Below, in pieces: positions 25,356 through 34,419 of a DNA stretch of 39,025 nucleotides; the stretch's first letter is position 1; the number at the start of each line of letters is the position of its first letter. Source of the DNA: Clostridiales bacterium (GTDB taxonomy: Bacteria; Bacillota; Clostridia; Saccharofermentanales; Saccharofermentanaceae). The DNA lies in assembly GCA_017964005.1 (NCBI GenBank), contig JAGCSR010000037.1:1-39025 (forward strand), given 5' to 3'. The notes beneath the pieces are model-generated. The model made no database searches. It was given only the letters and a program-made list of their open reading frames with translations, and was not told the origin of the DNA. The translations under genes were made by a program, and so were the position numbers.

Positions 25356-26825
25356 TTATTGTTTGAGGAATGCGTCGATCTCCTCAGCGGCATCTCTGCC
25401 CTCTCTTAAGCCCCAGACAACCAGGGACTGTCCGCGGCGCATATCGCCTGCTGCGAACACCTTGGCAACCGAGGTCTGATGTGTACTTCCCGTTGCGACA
25501 TTTGATCTTGCGTCCGTATCAACACCGAAAGCATCGACAACATATTTTTGCGGTCCCAGGAATCCAGCAGCGATAAGTACGAGCTGGCAGGGAATGATCT
25601 CTTCTGTGCCTTCCACGGGAACCATCTTCATGCGGCCAGTCGCCTCGTCTTTGACGCTTTGAAGCTTGACTGTCTCAACCTGGCAGAGCTTACCCTCCTC
25701 ATCCTTGATGAACTTCTTGACCGTGGTCTGATAGACTCTGGGGTCTTCGCCGAAGACTGCAGCGGCCTCTTCCTGACCGTAGTCGACTTTGAGGATCTTA
25801 GGCCACTCCGGCCAGGGGTTGTTCGGTGCGCGCTCGACGGGAGGCTTGGGCATCATCTCGAGCTGCGTTACCGACTTGGCTCCGTGGCGCATGCAAGTTC
25901 CGACGCAGTCGTTGCCGGTGTCACCGCCGCCTATTACAACGACGTCCTTATACTTGGCGGAGATGTAATCGCCGTCTGCAAGATTTGACTTGATGAGAGA
26001 TTTTGTGGTCGCCTTAAGGAAGTCCACCGCAAAGTAGATTCCTTCCGCGTCACGCCCTTCGGCCTGAATGTCACGGGGGTTGCCAGCGCCGCAGCAAAGA
26101 ACGATCGCGTCGAACTCGTTCATTAACTGCTCAGGTGTTATATCCACACCCACATTGACATTACACTTAAAGACAATGCCTTCTTCTTCCAAGATCCGAA
26201 CTCTCCTCTTGATGACGGATTTTTCCAGCTTCATGTTGGGGATACCGTACATCAAGAGTCCTCCGGGAAGATTCTCTTTCTCGAAAACGGTAACTTCGTG
26301 ACCGTGGCCGTTGAGCCAGTATGCGCAGGACAGACCGGAAGGACCGGATCCTATGACCGCCACTTTTTTGCCGGTCCTCATGCGGGGCGGGTGGGCAACA
26401 ATGCGGCCCTCGGCGTATGCCTTTTCGATGATGGCATATTCATTCTCACGAACCGTAACAGGGTCTCCGTTAAGTCCGCAGGAACATGCTTTCTCGCAGA
26501 GCGCGGGACAAACCCTCGAAGTGAATTCCGGGAATGCGTTGGTTCCCATGAGGCGCTCTACCGCTTCCTGCCATAAGCCCTTATACACCAGATCGTTCCA
26601 GTCCGGGCAGAGGTTGTTCAGGGGGCACCCTGCAACCATTCCGCAGATGGGCTTGCCGTACTGGCAGAAAGGAACTCCGCAGCTCATGCAACGGGCTGCC
26701 TGATTTCTTCTGTCTTCTTCGTTGAGGGGAGCATGGAACTCCCTGTATGTCTTGATCCTCTCCAGAGGATCTAATGCCGGATTATCGCATCTCGTATAAT
26801 CCATGAATCCTGTTGATTTACCCAT
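25356..26825 (-). CDS. gltD: glutamate synthase small subunit
   Basis: 489 residues, full length. Takes electrons from NAD(P)H to the large subunit. The N-terminal cysteine clusters for [4Fe-4S] centres are visible in CMSCGVPFCQYGKPICG, GCPLNNLCP and CPALCEKACSC. An FAD Rossmann motif VAVIGSGPSGLSCAYWL is followed by an NAD(P) motif VVVIGGGDTGNDCVGTCMRH. C-terminal VFAAGDMRRGQSLVVWGLRE closes the FAD site. It lies 21 bp after gltB and ends at a strong terminator. Confidence 0.97.
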   Translation of the reverse strand: MGKSTGFMDYTRCDNPALDPLERIKTYREFHAPLNEEDRRNQAARCMSCGVPFCQYGKPICGMVAGCPLNNLCPDWNDLVYKGLWQEAVERLMGTNAFPEFTSRVCPALCEKACSCGLNGDPVTVRENEYAIIEKAYAEGRIVAHPPRMRTGKKVAVIGSGPSGLSCAYWLNGHGHEVTVFEKENLPGGLLMYGIPNMKLEKSVIKRRVRILEEEGIVFKCNVNVGVDITPEQLMNEFDAIVLCCGAGNPRDIQAEGRDAEGIYFAVDFLKATTKSLIKSNLADGDYISAKYKDVVVIGGGDTGNDCVGTCMRHGAKSVTQLEMMPKPPVERAPNNPWPEWPKILKVDYGQEEAAAVFGEDPRVYQTTVKKFIKDEEGKLCQVETVKLQSVKDEATGRMKMVPVEGTEEIIPCQLVLIAAGFLGPQKYVVDAFGVDTDARSNVATGSTHQTSVAKVFAAGDMRRGQSLVVWGLREGRDAAEEIDAFLKQ

Positions 26826-26846
26826 TGTCTTAATCTCCCAAAGCCT

Positions 26847-29800
26847 TTAGTCTGCCGCTTGTGTTGTCTCTCGGAATGCCGCGATACGCGCATCCTCATC
26901 GCTCATGCCCTCCGCCTTGTAGCGGACGATGGAATCGATCATACGCTTATAGTCATGAGGGATAACTTTCTTGAAGTGTGTTACATATTCATCAATGTTA
27001 TCCAGGATCTCCTGTCCTACTGAAGACCCGGTCCTCCTGACGTGTTCTTCGATCAGGGACACCAGCTTTGCCCGGTCTTCTTCGTTACGGATCCGCTCAA
27101 ACCCTACCAGGGATTTATTGAGCTTTGTATAGAGCGAATTATCCATGTCGAGGACATATGCAACACCGCCGCTCATGCCGGCTGCGAAGTTCTTGCCGAC
27201 AGATCCCAGGATCACGGCGACGCCGCCGGTCATGTATTCGCATCCGTGATCTCCCACACCTTCGACTACGACCTCGGCGCCGGAATTACGGACGCAGAAT
27301 CTCTCGCCTGCAAGACCGTTGATGAAGGCCTTGCCTGATGTGGCGCCGAACAGCGCGACGTTACCGATGATGATATTCTCTTCTGCTTTGAATGTGCACT
27401 CGGAAGGAGGTGTTACCGACAGGATACCGCCGGACAGGCCCTTGCCGAAGTAATCGTTGGCATCGCCTTCCAGGTTCATGGTAAGTCCCTTGGGGATGAA
27501 CGCGCCAAAGCTCTGTCCGCCTGCGCCCTTACACTCTACCTGATAGTGATCATCTGCAAGAGACTGGCCGAACTTACGGGTGATCTCCGATCCGAACAGA
27601 GTACCCAGAGTCCTGTCGAGGTTGGATACTTCGATGCTCACCTTGCAGGGTTCGCCCTTATCGAAAGCTTCCTGCATTGCCGGCATGATGACCTTCATAT
27701 CTTTGGTCTTTTCGAGACCGAAGTCATATGCGTCTTCCTCATCGAACCTGCACTTGACATCCGAAGATCCCGCATAAGGATTATCGAGTATGTCGGAAAG
27801 ATCAACGCGGTCCTTCTTCCCTCCTTCGCGGAGCTTTAAGAGGTCTGATCTTCCAACCAGTTCATCCACCGTGCGGATGCCGAGGTCTGCCATGATCTCG
27901 CGCAGCTGCGATGCGATAAACGTCATGAAGTTGACTACATATTCCGGCTTGCCGCGGAACTTTGCGCGGAGCTTGGGATTCTGTGTCGCAACACCTACGG
28001 GGCATGTATCAAGGTTACAGACCCTCATCATGATGCAGCCCATGGTAACCAGGGGTGCCGTTGCAAATCCGAATTCTTCCGCGCCCAGCATGCAGGCGAT
28101 GGCAACGTCTTTACCTGTCAGGAGCTTACCGTCAGTCTCAAGCCTTACCTTGGATCTTAATCCGTTCTGGATGAGAGTCCTGTGAGTCTCGGCAAGACCG
28201 ATCTCCCAGGGCATGCCTGCGTCGTGGATGGAACTTGCGGGAGCCGCTCCGGTACCTCCGTCATAACCTGAGATCAGGATGACACGGGCGCCTGCTTTGG
28301 CAACACCGGAAGCGATTGTTCCAACGCCGGATTCCGATACGAGTTTGACGGAGATCCTTGCATTGCGGTTAGCATTCTTTAAGTCATATATCAGCTGCGC
28401 CAGATCTTCGATGGAATAGATATCGTGATGAGGCGGAGGCGAGATCAGGGATACGCCCGGAGTGGAGTGCCTGGTCTTGGCGATATGAGGATAAACCTTG
28501 CCGGCAGGCAGGTGTCCGCCTTCACCGGGCTTTGCGCCCTGAGCCATCTTGATCTGAAGCTCGTCGGCGGATGTTAAGTATTCGGATGTAACACCGAAAC
28601 GTCCGGAAGCTACCTGCTTGATCGCGGAGTTCCTGTTCTCCTCCTGACCCTTTGTTGCCATACGTTCGTGGTCTTCACCGCCCTCACCGCTGTTGGACTT
28701 GCCGCCGATGCGGTTCATGGCGATGGCCATACATTCGTGGGCTTCCTGGGAGATGGAACCGTAGCTCATGGCGCCGGTCTTGAATCTTCTCATTATGGAT
28801 TCAACACTCTCCACTTCATCGAGAGGGATCTTGCGGGACTCATCGACATCAAGTTCCAGAAGGCTCCTTAATGTTACCGAACGCTCATCCGAATCGATGA
28901 GTGACGTGAATTCCTTGAACTTCTCATAGTCTCCGGTCTGTGTTGCGACCTGGAGCATATGGATAGTCTGGGGATCATAAAGATGACGTTCCTTATCGGA
29001 TCTGGACTTGTGCCAGCCCTTGACTGCCAATGTGTTGATGTGCCCGTCGTCATAAGGATCGAACGCCTTCTCGTGGAGTCTTCTGGTACGGTCTTCGATC
29101 TGACTCAATCCGATGCCTCCGACTCGGCTCACCGTGTCGGGGAAGCAGAAATCCATGAGTTCCTGACCGATTCCCAAAGCCTCGAAAACCTTGGCTCCCT
29201 GATAGGACTGCAATGTGGAGATACCCATCTTGGCTGCGATCTTGACGATGCCTCCGACCAGTGCGGAGATGTATGTATCACAGGCCTGAGTGTATTCCTT
29301 GTCGATCATGGCGCGGTCGATAAGATCGCCTATTGTGTCGAGAGCAAGATAAGGGTTGATGGCGCTGGCGCCGAATCCCAGGAGGGTTGCGAAGTGGTGG
29401 ACTTCGGTGGGCTCGCCCGTCTCCACGATAATGGAGATGGCGGTGTTCATCCTGGTCCTTACCAGATATGTCTCAAGGGCGGCAACAGCGAGAAGTGAAG
29501 GGATCGCAAGATGCGCTTCATCCACTCCGCGGTCAGTCAGGATAAGGATGGTGGCTCCGGCTTCGTGGGCTTCATCAGCCTGTCTGAAGAGAGCGTCGAG
29601 AGCGTCCTTCAGCGACTCGTTCCTTGTATAGAGCATGGAGATATCCGCGGTGCGCAGATGCTCCAATTTGCTGTCTCGGATCTTCATCATATCGAGGTTA
29701 GTCAGGATAGGATTATGGATCTTGAGGACACGGCAGTTCTCTTCCTGGTCTTCCAGGATATTGCCGGTGATACCCAGATACACGGTGGTATCCGTGATGA

Positions 29801-31421
29801 CAGATTCTCTCGTGGAATCCAAAGGAGGATTCGTTACCTGTGCGAACCTTTGCTTAAAGTAATCGAAGAGAGGCGGCATCTGATCAGACAGCGGCGGAAC
29901 AGGCGCGTCAACGCCCATGGCGGCTGTCGGCTCAACGCCGTTTAAGCACATCGGGATGATCTCGTTATTCAGGTTGCCGTAGGAATATCCGAAAGCTCTC
30001 TGGAGCTTATAGAGATCTTCATCCTTGATGCTGATGGGACGCTTGTTATTGATCTTAAGGTCCTTCAATTCGACGAGCATATGGTCGAGCCACTCGCCGT
30101 AAGGCTGACTGGTTATATATTCGTTCTTGATATGGGAATCGTCGATGACTTCTCCCTTGACGGTATCCACGATCAGGATCTTGCCGGGATGGAGCCTGTC
30201 CTTGCGGATGATGTTTGCCTCATCGATATCCGTGAGGGCGCCGACCTCGGAAGACAGGATCAGATATCCGTCGTTTGTGATGTAATATCTCGAAGGGCGG
30301 AGACCGTTACGGTCGAGGGTTGCGCCGACTGTATCGCCGTCCGTGAATATGATGGAGGCCGGGCCGTCCCAGGGTTCCATCATGGTGGCATAGTATTGGT
30401 AGAATGCCCTCTTCTCGCGGCTCATGGTATCGGAATACTGCCAGGGCTCCGGGATCGTGATCATTATCGCCAGAGGAAGCGGCACGCCTGCCATGGTCAT
30501 GAACTCGATGGTGTTGTCGAGACGTGCGGAGTCAGAACCGGTAACATCCATCATCGGATAGATGTCATCGTATCTGCCTTCGAAGTACTTGCTGCGGAAG
30601 ATATTTTCGCGCGAGAGCATCTTGTTCATGTTACCGGTGATGGTATTGATCTCACCGTTATGCACCAGCATCCTGTACGGATGTGAACGCTGCCATGTGG
30701 GATTCGTGTTGGTGGAGAATCTGGAATGTACTATACCGAAAGCCGTAGAATATGTGCCTTCCGCCAGATCCTTATAGAATGTCCTTAGCTGTGCCACCAG
30801 GAACATGCCCTTATATACGATGGTCCTGCAGGAACACGAGCACACATAAGTGTCATTATTCTCTTTCTCGAACAGGCTCCTTGCGAAGTAGAGCATCCTG
30901 TCAAAATCTATGTCTTCTGCGGCCGAATCAGGTCTTGCAACGAAGCCCTGGTATATATTCGGCATGCATTCGCGGGCGCGCTCTCCCAACACGTCCGCAT
31001 CAACGGGAACCTGTCTCCATCCCAGGAACTCCATGCCTTCCTTCTCACAGCACTTCTCGAAAACCTTCTGGGCTTCAGCCTTCTTATCCTCACTTTGGGG
31101 GAAGAAGAACATGCCGATACCATAGGATCTTCTGTCACCTACGTTAATGCCGGCCTCAGCCGCGTGGGTCTTGAAGAACTCGTGGGATATCTGCATCAAT
31201 ATGCCGACGCCGTCACCGGTCTTGCCTGACGCGTCCTTACCTGCTCTGTGCTCAAGCGTCTCTACGATCTTGAGGGCATCATCGGTGACCTTCGCAGAAG
31301 GCGTACCGTCGATCCTGATGACCGCGCCGATACCGCAGTTCTCGTGTTCTTCAGAAGGGTCGTAGAGCCCCGACTTGGGGTAGGCGTCCCATACTCTGTA
31401 ATTGTCGATCTTTCTTTCCAT
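26847..31421 (-). CDS. gltB: glutamate synthase large subunit
   Basis: 1524 residues from ATG 31421; AAGGAG lies upstream, and a GTG three codons earlier falls inside that site. A 28-residue propeptide precedes C29 in HENCGIGAV, the expected N-terminal nucleophile after processing. Domains: class II glutamine amidotransferase (29-about 430), central domain, FMN synthase barrel with GEGGEDHERM, KPGEGGHLPAGKVYPHIA and the [3Fe-4S] cluster CNLDTCPVGVATQNP, then the beta-helix gluXS-type C-terminus. Makes two glutamates from glutamine and 2-oxoglutarate. Controlled by a leader with a terminator and hexaloop hairpin. Confidence 0.97.
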   Translation of the reverse strand: MERKIDNYRVWDAYPKSGLYDPSEEHENCGIGAVIRIDGTPSAKVTDDALKIVETLEHRAGKDASGKTGDGVGILMQISHEFFKTHAAEAGINVGDRRSYGIGMFFFPQSEDKKAEAQKVFEKCCEKEGMEFLGWRQVPVDADVLGERARECMPNIYQGFVARPDSAAEDIDFDRMLYFARSLFEKENNDTYVCSCSCRTIVYKGMFLVAQLRTFYKDLAEGTYSTAFGIVHSRFSTNTNPTWQRSHPYRMLVHNGEINTITGNMNKMLSRENIFRSKYFEGRYDDIYPMMDVTGSDSARLDNTIEFMTMAGVPLPLAIMITIPEPWQYSDTMSREKRAFYQYYATMMEPWDGPASIIFTDGDTVGATLDRNGLRPSRYYITNDGYLILSSEVGALTDIDEANIIRKDRLHPGKILIVDTVKGEVIDDSHIKNEYITSQPYGEWLDHMLVELKDLKINNKRPISIKDEDLYKLQRAFGYSYGNLNNEIIPMCLNGVEPTAAMGVDAPVPPLSDQMPPLFDYFKQRFAQVTNPPLDSTRESVITDTTVYLGITGNILEDQEENCRVLKIHNPILTNLDMMKIRDSKLEHLRTADISMLYTRNESLKDALDALFRQADEAHEAGATILILTDRGVDEAHLAIPSLLAVAALETYLVRTRMNTAISIIVETGEPTEVHHFATLLGFGASAINPYLALDTIGDLIDRAMIDKEYTQACDTYISALVGGIVKIAAKMGISTLQSYQGAKVFEALGIGQELMDFCFPDTVSRVGGIGLSQIEDRTRRLHEKAFDPYDDGHINTLAVKGWHKSRSDKERHLYDPQTIHMLQVATQTGDYEKFKEFTSLIDSDERSVTLRSLLELDVDESRKIPLDEVESVESIMRRFKTGAMSYGSISQEAHECMAIAMNRIGGKSNSGEGGEDHERMATKGQEENRNSAIKQVASGRFGVTSEYLTSADELQIKMAQGAKPGEGGHLPAGKVYPHIAKTRHSTPGVSLISPPPHHDIYSIEDLAQLIYDLKNANRNARISVKLVSESGVGTIASGVAKAGARVILISGYDGGTGAAPASSIHDAGMPWEIGLAETHRTLIQNGLRSKVRLETDGKLLTGKDVAIACMLGAEEFGFATAPLVTMGCIMMRVCNLDTCPVGVATQNPKLRAKFRGKPEYVVNFMTFIASQLREIMADLGIRTVDELVGRSDLLKLREGGKKDRVDLSDILDNPYAGSSDVKCRFDEEDAYDFGLEKTKDMKVIMPAMQEAFDKGEPCKVSIEVSNLDRTLGTLFGSEITRKFGQSLADDHYQVECKGAGGQSFGAFIPKGLTMNLEGDANDYFGKGLSGGILSVTPPSECTFKAEENIIIGNVALFGATSGKAFINGLAGERFCVRNSGAEVVVEGVGDHGCEYMTGGVAVILGSVGKNFAAGMSGGVAYVLDMDNSLYTKLNKSLVGFERIRNEEDRAKLVSLIEEHVRRTGSSVGQEILDNIDEYVTHFKKVIPHDYKRMIDSIVRYKAEGMSDEDARIAAFRETTQAAD

Positions 31422-31448
31422 AAGCCGCACTCCTTAATGTTCGGAAGC

Positions 31449-31500
31449 AAAAAAGCGCTTATCGATGCGGGATGTCCGCATCAATAAGCGCCATTGCTTA
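31449..31500 (-). promoter_or_regulatory. gltB leader attenuator: hexaloop hairpin overlapping a strong terminator
   Basis: On the minus strand TAAGC-AATGGC-GCTTA (31500-31485) forms a perfect five-pair stem with hexaloop AATGGC (A1, G4). The arm GCGCTTATTGATGCGG (31491-31476) starts inside it and pairs over 16 bases (one G-U) with CCGCATCGATAAGCGC (31470-31455), followed by UUUUUU. The terminator is between promoter and ribosome site. Confidence 0.78.
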
Positions 31501-31519
31501 CAAATATTCGGTTATGCAA

Positions 31520-31548
31520 TTTATACTCTTATCCTTATATCATGTCAA
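31520..31548 (-). promoter_or_regulatory. sigma-A promoter of gltBD
   Basis: Minus strand TTGACA (31548-31543), 17 bases, TATAAA (31525-31520). Near-consensus. Predicted start is near 31513, about 12 bases before the hexaloop hairpin. Confidence 0.8.
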
Positions 31549-31597
31549 GGCAGCCTGTGACGATATGGATAATGTTGTTTTACGATTTTTGCCGAAC

Positions 31598-33772
31598 TCA
31601 CTTATTCTCGTTGAATACTGCCTTATCAACCACGATCTTGCCGTTGTCATCGTATCCGAAGTAGATATCGATGGTGCCGTACATATCGAATTTGCCGCCT
31701 TCCTTGCCGCACAGACCCTGGCGGGCGATCAGCTGATATTCATTATCTTTATCGACAACAAGCTTAATATCCCAGATACCCCAGTCAGCAGGACCTCCTA
31801 TGACATCGCCGGAATTATACTTTGTTCCGTCAAGGTATCCTTTGGAGATGTCGCCGAGATCGTTGCCCTTCTCCTGCTTATACAGTTTCTTGTAGTGCTT
31901 TTCGAGATCGAAAGTGATCTTCTGGTCGGTTCCGTCGATGGTGATGATGCCGGTCTTGCGGTCATCCCCTACAGTAACTTTGACAGGGAATGAGTTATTG
32001 GGATTACCGTTGTCATCCGTCATGCCGAACTCGGCAGAATTCTGGAGTTCTTTCCATACGGATCCGTTCTTTTCCAGAACAAGATACTTCATATAAGGCA
32101 GGGAATTTGTATGGGGCTCCAAGAACATGATTATCTCATCCTTGCCGTCTCCATTGATATCACCGGTACTTAAGAACTTGACATCAGTGTCCATGTCGAA
32201 TTTCCCCGAATCGATATCCTCGCCGTTCAGTTCGAGATACCATGCGCCTGCGCCGTACTCATCGTACTTGTCCAAAAGGACCTTGTCCTTGGTGCCGTCA
32301 CCGTCGATATCTCCCTCAAAGATCACGTCATAAGTGATTACGTTTTTATCGGAGTCTTCATCCTGCAAGGGCATGCTCTTGACGATCATCTCGACCTGAT
32401 CGATCAGCTTCTCTTTGTCTGCGATCTCGCCGGAAAATTCGAGGGTATAGGTTTTCCCGTCAGAGGAATTCTGAGCGTCCAACGACTTCAACGCCGTCTC
32501 TATCTGCCGGGTATAATCGCCGCTGCCGTTCTCATCCAAAAGCTTGATCACAACCACCCTGCCGTTATCTAAAGTCACGCTAAGTGTATTGCCCGGCTGT
32601 ATCTCCTCATCTTTAAAGGAAAGGCTGTAGACTCCTCCATCAGCAGTTACAAACTTGACTGCTTTTCCGGAATCATCATTAGTAATCTCGACCGGACCGG
32701 ATTCATCCGTCTGTTTTTCTTCTGTCTGTTTGTCTTCTGCTTCAGTTTCCGATTCGCGGATCTTAACATCCGAATTTGATATAACTGCTTCCTTCTGCGT
32801 CGGATTCGTCAGGAAGCATCCTGTTACTGCTGCGCAGCAAACAACGCCTGTTGCAATGAGCCAGACAGCCGGCTTCTTATAACTTAATATACTTTTCACT
32901 CTTTGTTTCACTCCTATCTCTGCAAATGCTACAGGACACGCGCTGATGAGCTTGCCGGGAACAGACATCCTTAACAATGTCTGCATGTACCCTACCTTAT
33001 CAGTTTTGTCCATATCCCTTACGGCCTTCTCGTCGCAGGCAAGTTCTATATCCCTTCCGAAAAGGATATATGCCACCCAGCACAGAGGGTTGAACCAGTG
33101 TACTGCCAGGAGGGCGAAGCCCAAGGGCTTCCACCAGTGGTCGTGCCTTGCAAGATGTGCCTTCTCATGTTCTAAAACATACTCCTGCGACTTGCCGTCA
33201 AGATCTGACGGAAGGTATATAACGGGCTTTACTACGCCTAAGATGAACGGCTGGTCGATCTCATCGCACAGCATTACCCTGTCAGATAACCTGACTGACG
33301 CCGCAACAGTTTTTCTTAACCTTACATAACTTACGACCCCGTATATCAGGAATCCCATAACCCCGATGATCCAAACCGTTGCCGCCACATTAAAGGTAAC
33401 GATTACGGTCTTGGGAGTGGCCGTATCCTTGGCAGGATTGGCAGGATCCTGGGTATGCGAATAACTTGAAGGATCGTTGACATTTCCGCGCCTTAAGATA
33501 TCGTTTGCCACCGAATCCACGATCGTAACACCGGACTCCACATAAGGAGAAGCTGTCACGATGGAAGTCTTGACGGGCTCTGCCGTCGGCAACACGCTCA
33601 TGGGGCTCTCGAAAGTGATGGGGCAGATAAGCCTTACCGCCACGAGTGCCCACAGAAGGCACGATATCCACTTCGGCGCCTTCTTGAAGAGGAGCCTCAG
33701 AAGTATGACCGCAACAATGAGCAGCACGGCTGTCATGCTCATGTTGAAGATCTTGAGAAATACTTCGTTCAC
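31598..33772 (-). CDS. BlaR1/MecR1-like M56 metalloprotease with a non-beta-lactam extracellular domain
   Basis: 724 residues from a GTG start after GGGGAGGGG, 3 bp after the repressor gene. Four N-terminal membrane helices surround the M56 zinc protease domain: EHEKAHLARHDHWW with H202, E203 and H206, and a third-ligand candidate E243 in FGRDIELACDE. A further helix (about 305-327) is followed by about 395 extracellular residues. Instead of the penicillin-binding sensor of BlaR1 these contain an acidic linker and two calcium-binding FG-GAP-like loops, GDIDGDGTKD and GDINGDGKDE. On sensing its signal it should cleave the BlaI-type repressor. The signal is unknown. Confidence 0.88.
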   Translation of the reverse strand: MNEVFLKIFNMSMTAVLLIVAVILLRLLFKKAPKWISCLLWALVAVRLICPITFESPMSVLPTAEPVKTSIVTASPYVESGVTIVDSVANDILRRGNVNDPSSYSHTQDPANPAKDTATPKTVIVTFNVAATVWIIGVMGFLIYGVVSYVRLRKTVAASVRLSDRVMLCDEIDQPFILGVVKPVIYLPSDLDGKSQEYVLEHEKAHLARHDHWWKPLGFALLAVHWFNPLCWVAYILFGRDIELACDEKAVRDMDKTDKVGYMQTLLRMSVPGKLISACPVAFAEIGVKQRVKSILSYKKPAVWLIATGVVCCAAVTGCFLTNPTQKEAVISNSDVKIRESETEAEDKQTEEKQTDESGPVEITNDDSGKAVKFVTADGGVYSLSFKDEEIQPGNTLSVTLDNGRVVVIKLLDENGSGDYTRQIETALKSLDAQNSSDGKTYTLEFSGEIADKEKLIDQVEMIVKSMPLQDEDSDKNVITYDVIFEGDIDGDGTKDKVLLDKYDEYGAGAWYLELNGEDIDSGKFDMDTDVKFLSTGDINGDGKDEIIMFLEPHTNSLPYMKYLVLEKNGSVWKELQNSAEFGMTDDNGNPNNSFPVKVTVGDDRKTGIITIDGTDQKITFDLEKHYKKLYKQEKGNDLGDISKGYLDGTKYNSGDVIGGPADWGIWDIKLVVDKDNEYQLIARQGLCGKEGGKFDMYGTIDIYFGYDDNGKIVVDKAVFNENK

Positions 33773-33775
33773 TTC

Positions 33776-34147
33776 TTACCCCTCCCCGCCTTCGCGGAAT
33801 GCGTCGATCATCTTCTGGATCTCATCGGCTTCGGCAGGTGTCAGTTTCTTCTTGGAAACGAATGCCGCAACGAATGCCGGAAGCGATCCTTCGAAAGACT
33901 CTTCGACTATCTGCTGGCTTCTGGAAGAATAGAATTCTTCCTTGGAGATCCTGGATGTGACAACACCGTTGTCGTTCTGCAATAATCCTTTCTCACAGAG
34001 CTTACGGAGCACGGTGTAGGTAGTAGGCTTCTTCCAGCCCAGCTCCTTCTCGCAGATCTTCACGAGGTCTCCGGAACCTACGGGTTCTTCGGCCCAAACG
34101 ATATCCGCGAATCTCTCCTGTACAGCTCCAAGTTCAAAATCGATCAT
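33776..34147 (-). CDS. BlaI/MecI/CopY-family transcriptional repressor
   Basis: 123 residues, normal length. A winged-helix DNA-binding domain (about 1-70, with KKPTTYTVLRKLCEKGLLQN as the recognition-helix region) is followed by a dimerisation tail EESFEGSLPAFVAAFVSKKK. It binds as a dimer and is inactivated by cleavage by its M56 partner, which follows at once. AAGGAGACAGG precedes the ATG. Two palindromes overlapping and following its promoter are the likely operators, so the pair is autoregulated. Confidence 0.93.
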   Translation of the reverse strand: MIDFELGAVQERFADIVWAEEPVGSGDLVKICEKELGWKKPTTYTVLRKLCEKGLLQNDNGVVTSRISKEEFYSSRSQQIVEESFEGSLPAFVAAFVSKKKLTPAEADEIQKMIDAFREGGEG

Positions 34148-34199
34148 TGTCCTGTCTCCTTTTGTTTTTGTTTCTAATCTTCCCTTTTTTCTGCCGGCC

Positions 34200-34215
34200 G
34201 CCGGTCGTCACCGGC
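34200..34215 (-). repeat. small hairpin in the repressor leader
   Basis: Minus strand GCCGGT-GACG-ACCGGC, a six-pair stem with a four-base loop, in the roughly 118-base leader. No T-run follows, so it is not a terminator. Confidence 0.5.
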
Positions 34216-34240
34216 TGGTTGCATCTTTGTCGACTCGTCG

Positions 34241-34258
34241 GGTTTATCCGGATAAACC
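34241..34258. promoter_or_regulatory. operator 2 of the BlaI-type repressor
   Basis: GGTTTATCCGGATAAACC is a perfect 18-base palindrome just downstream of the -10 box. It shares the GTTTATC/GATAAAC half-sites of operator 1. Confidence 0.75.
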
Positions 34259-34271
34259 CTGATGCACTATG

Positions 34272-34300
34272 AGTTTATCGCGATAAACCGGATAAGTCAA
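34272..34300 (-). promoter_or_regulatory. promoter of the repressor-protease operon
   Basis: Minus strand TTGACT (34300-34295), 17 bases, TAAACT (34277-34272). The spacer and -10 box are covered by operator 1. Confidence 0.7.
34273..34288. promoter_or_regulatory. operator 1 of the BlaI-type repressor
   Basis: GTTTATCGCGATAAAC is a perfect 16-base palindrome overlapping the -10 box and spacer, well placed to block RNA polymerase. An extra half-site, GGATAAG, lies just upstream of it in the promoter. Confidence 0.8.
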
Positions 34301-34352
34301 GAGGTTTTTCGAGAAAAAAACATGAATCGTTCAATATGATCATCCCGAGCGA

Positions 34353-34388
34353 TAAAACCAGGGCTGCCTCAGATATTTGAGACAGCCC
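34353..34388 (-). terminator. intrinsic terminator of the large SLH gene
   Basis: Minus strand GGGCTG and CAGCCC pair, continue after one mismatch with a four-pair inner stem, and are followed by TGGTTTTA. Located 32 bp after the stop at 34420. Confidence 0.75.
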
Positions 34389-34419
34389 CGTTCCGGGTCG
34401 GATATCTTTTTGGGGGAGA

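Noticed and set aside
29511..30686. Long plus-strand frames opposite gltB
   Set aside because: Antisense shadows of a well-conserved enzyme, with no start signals.
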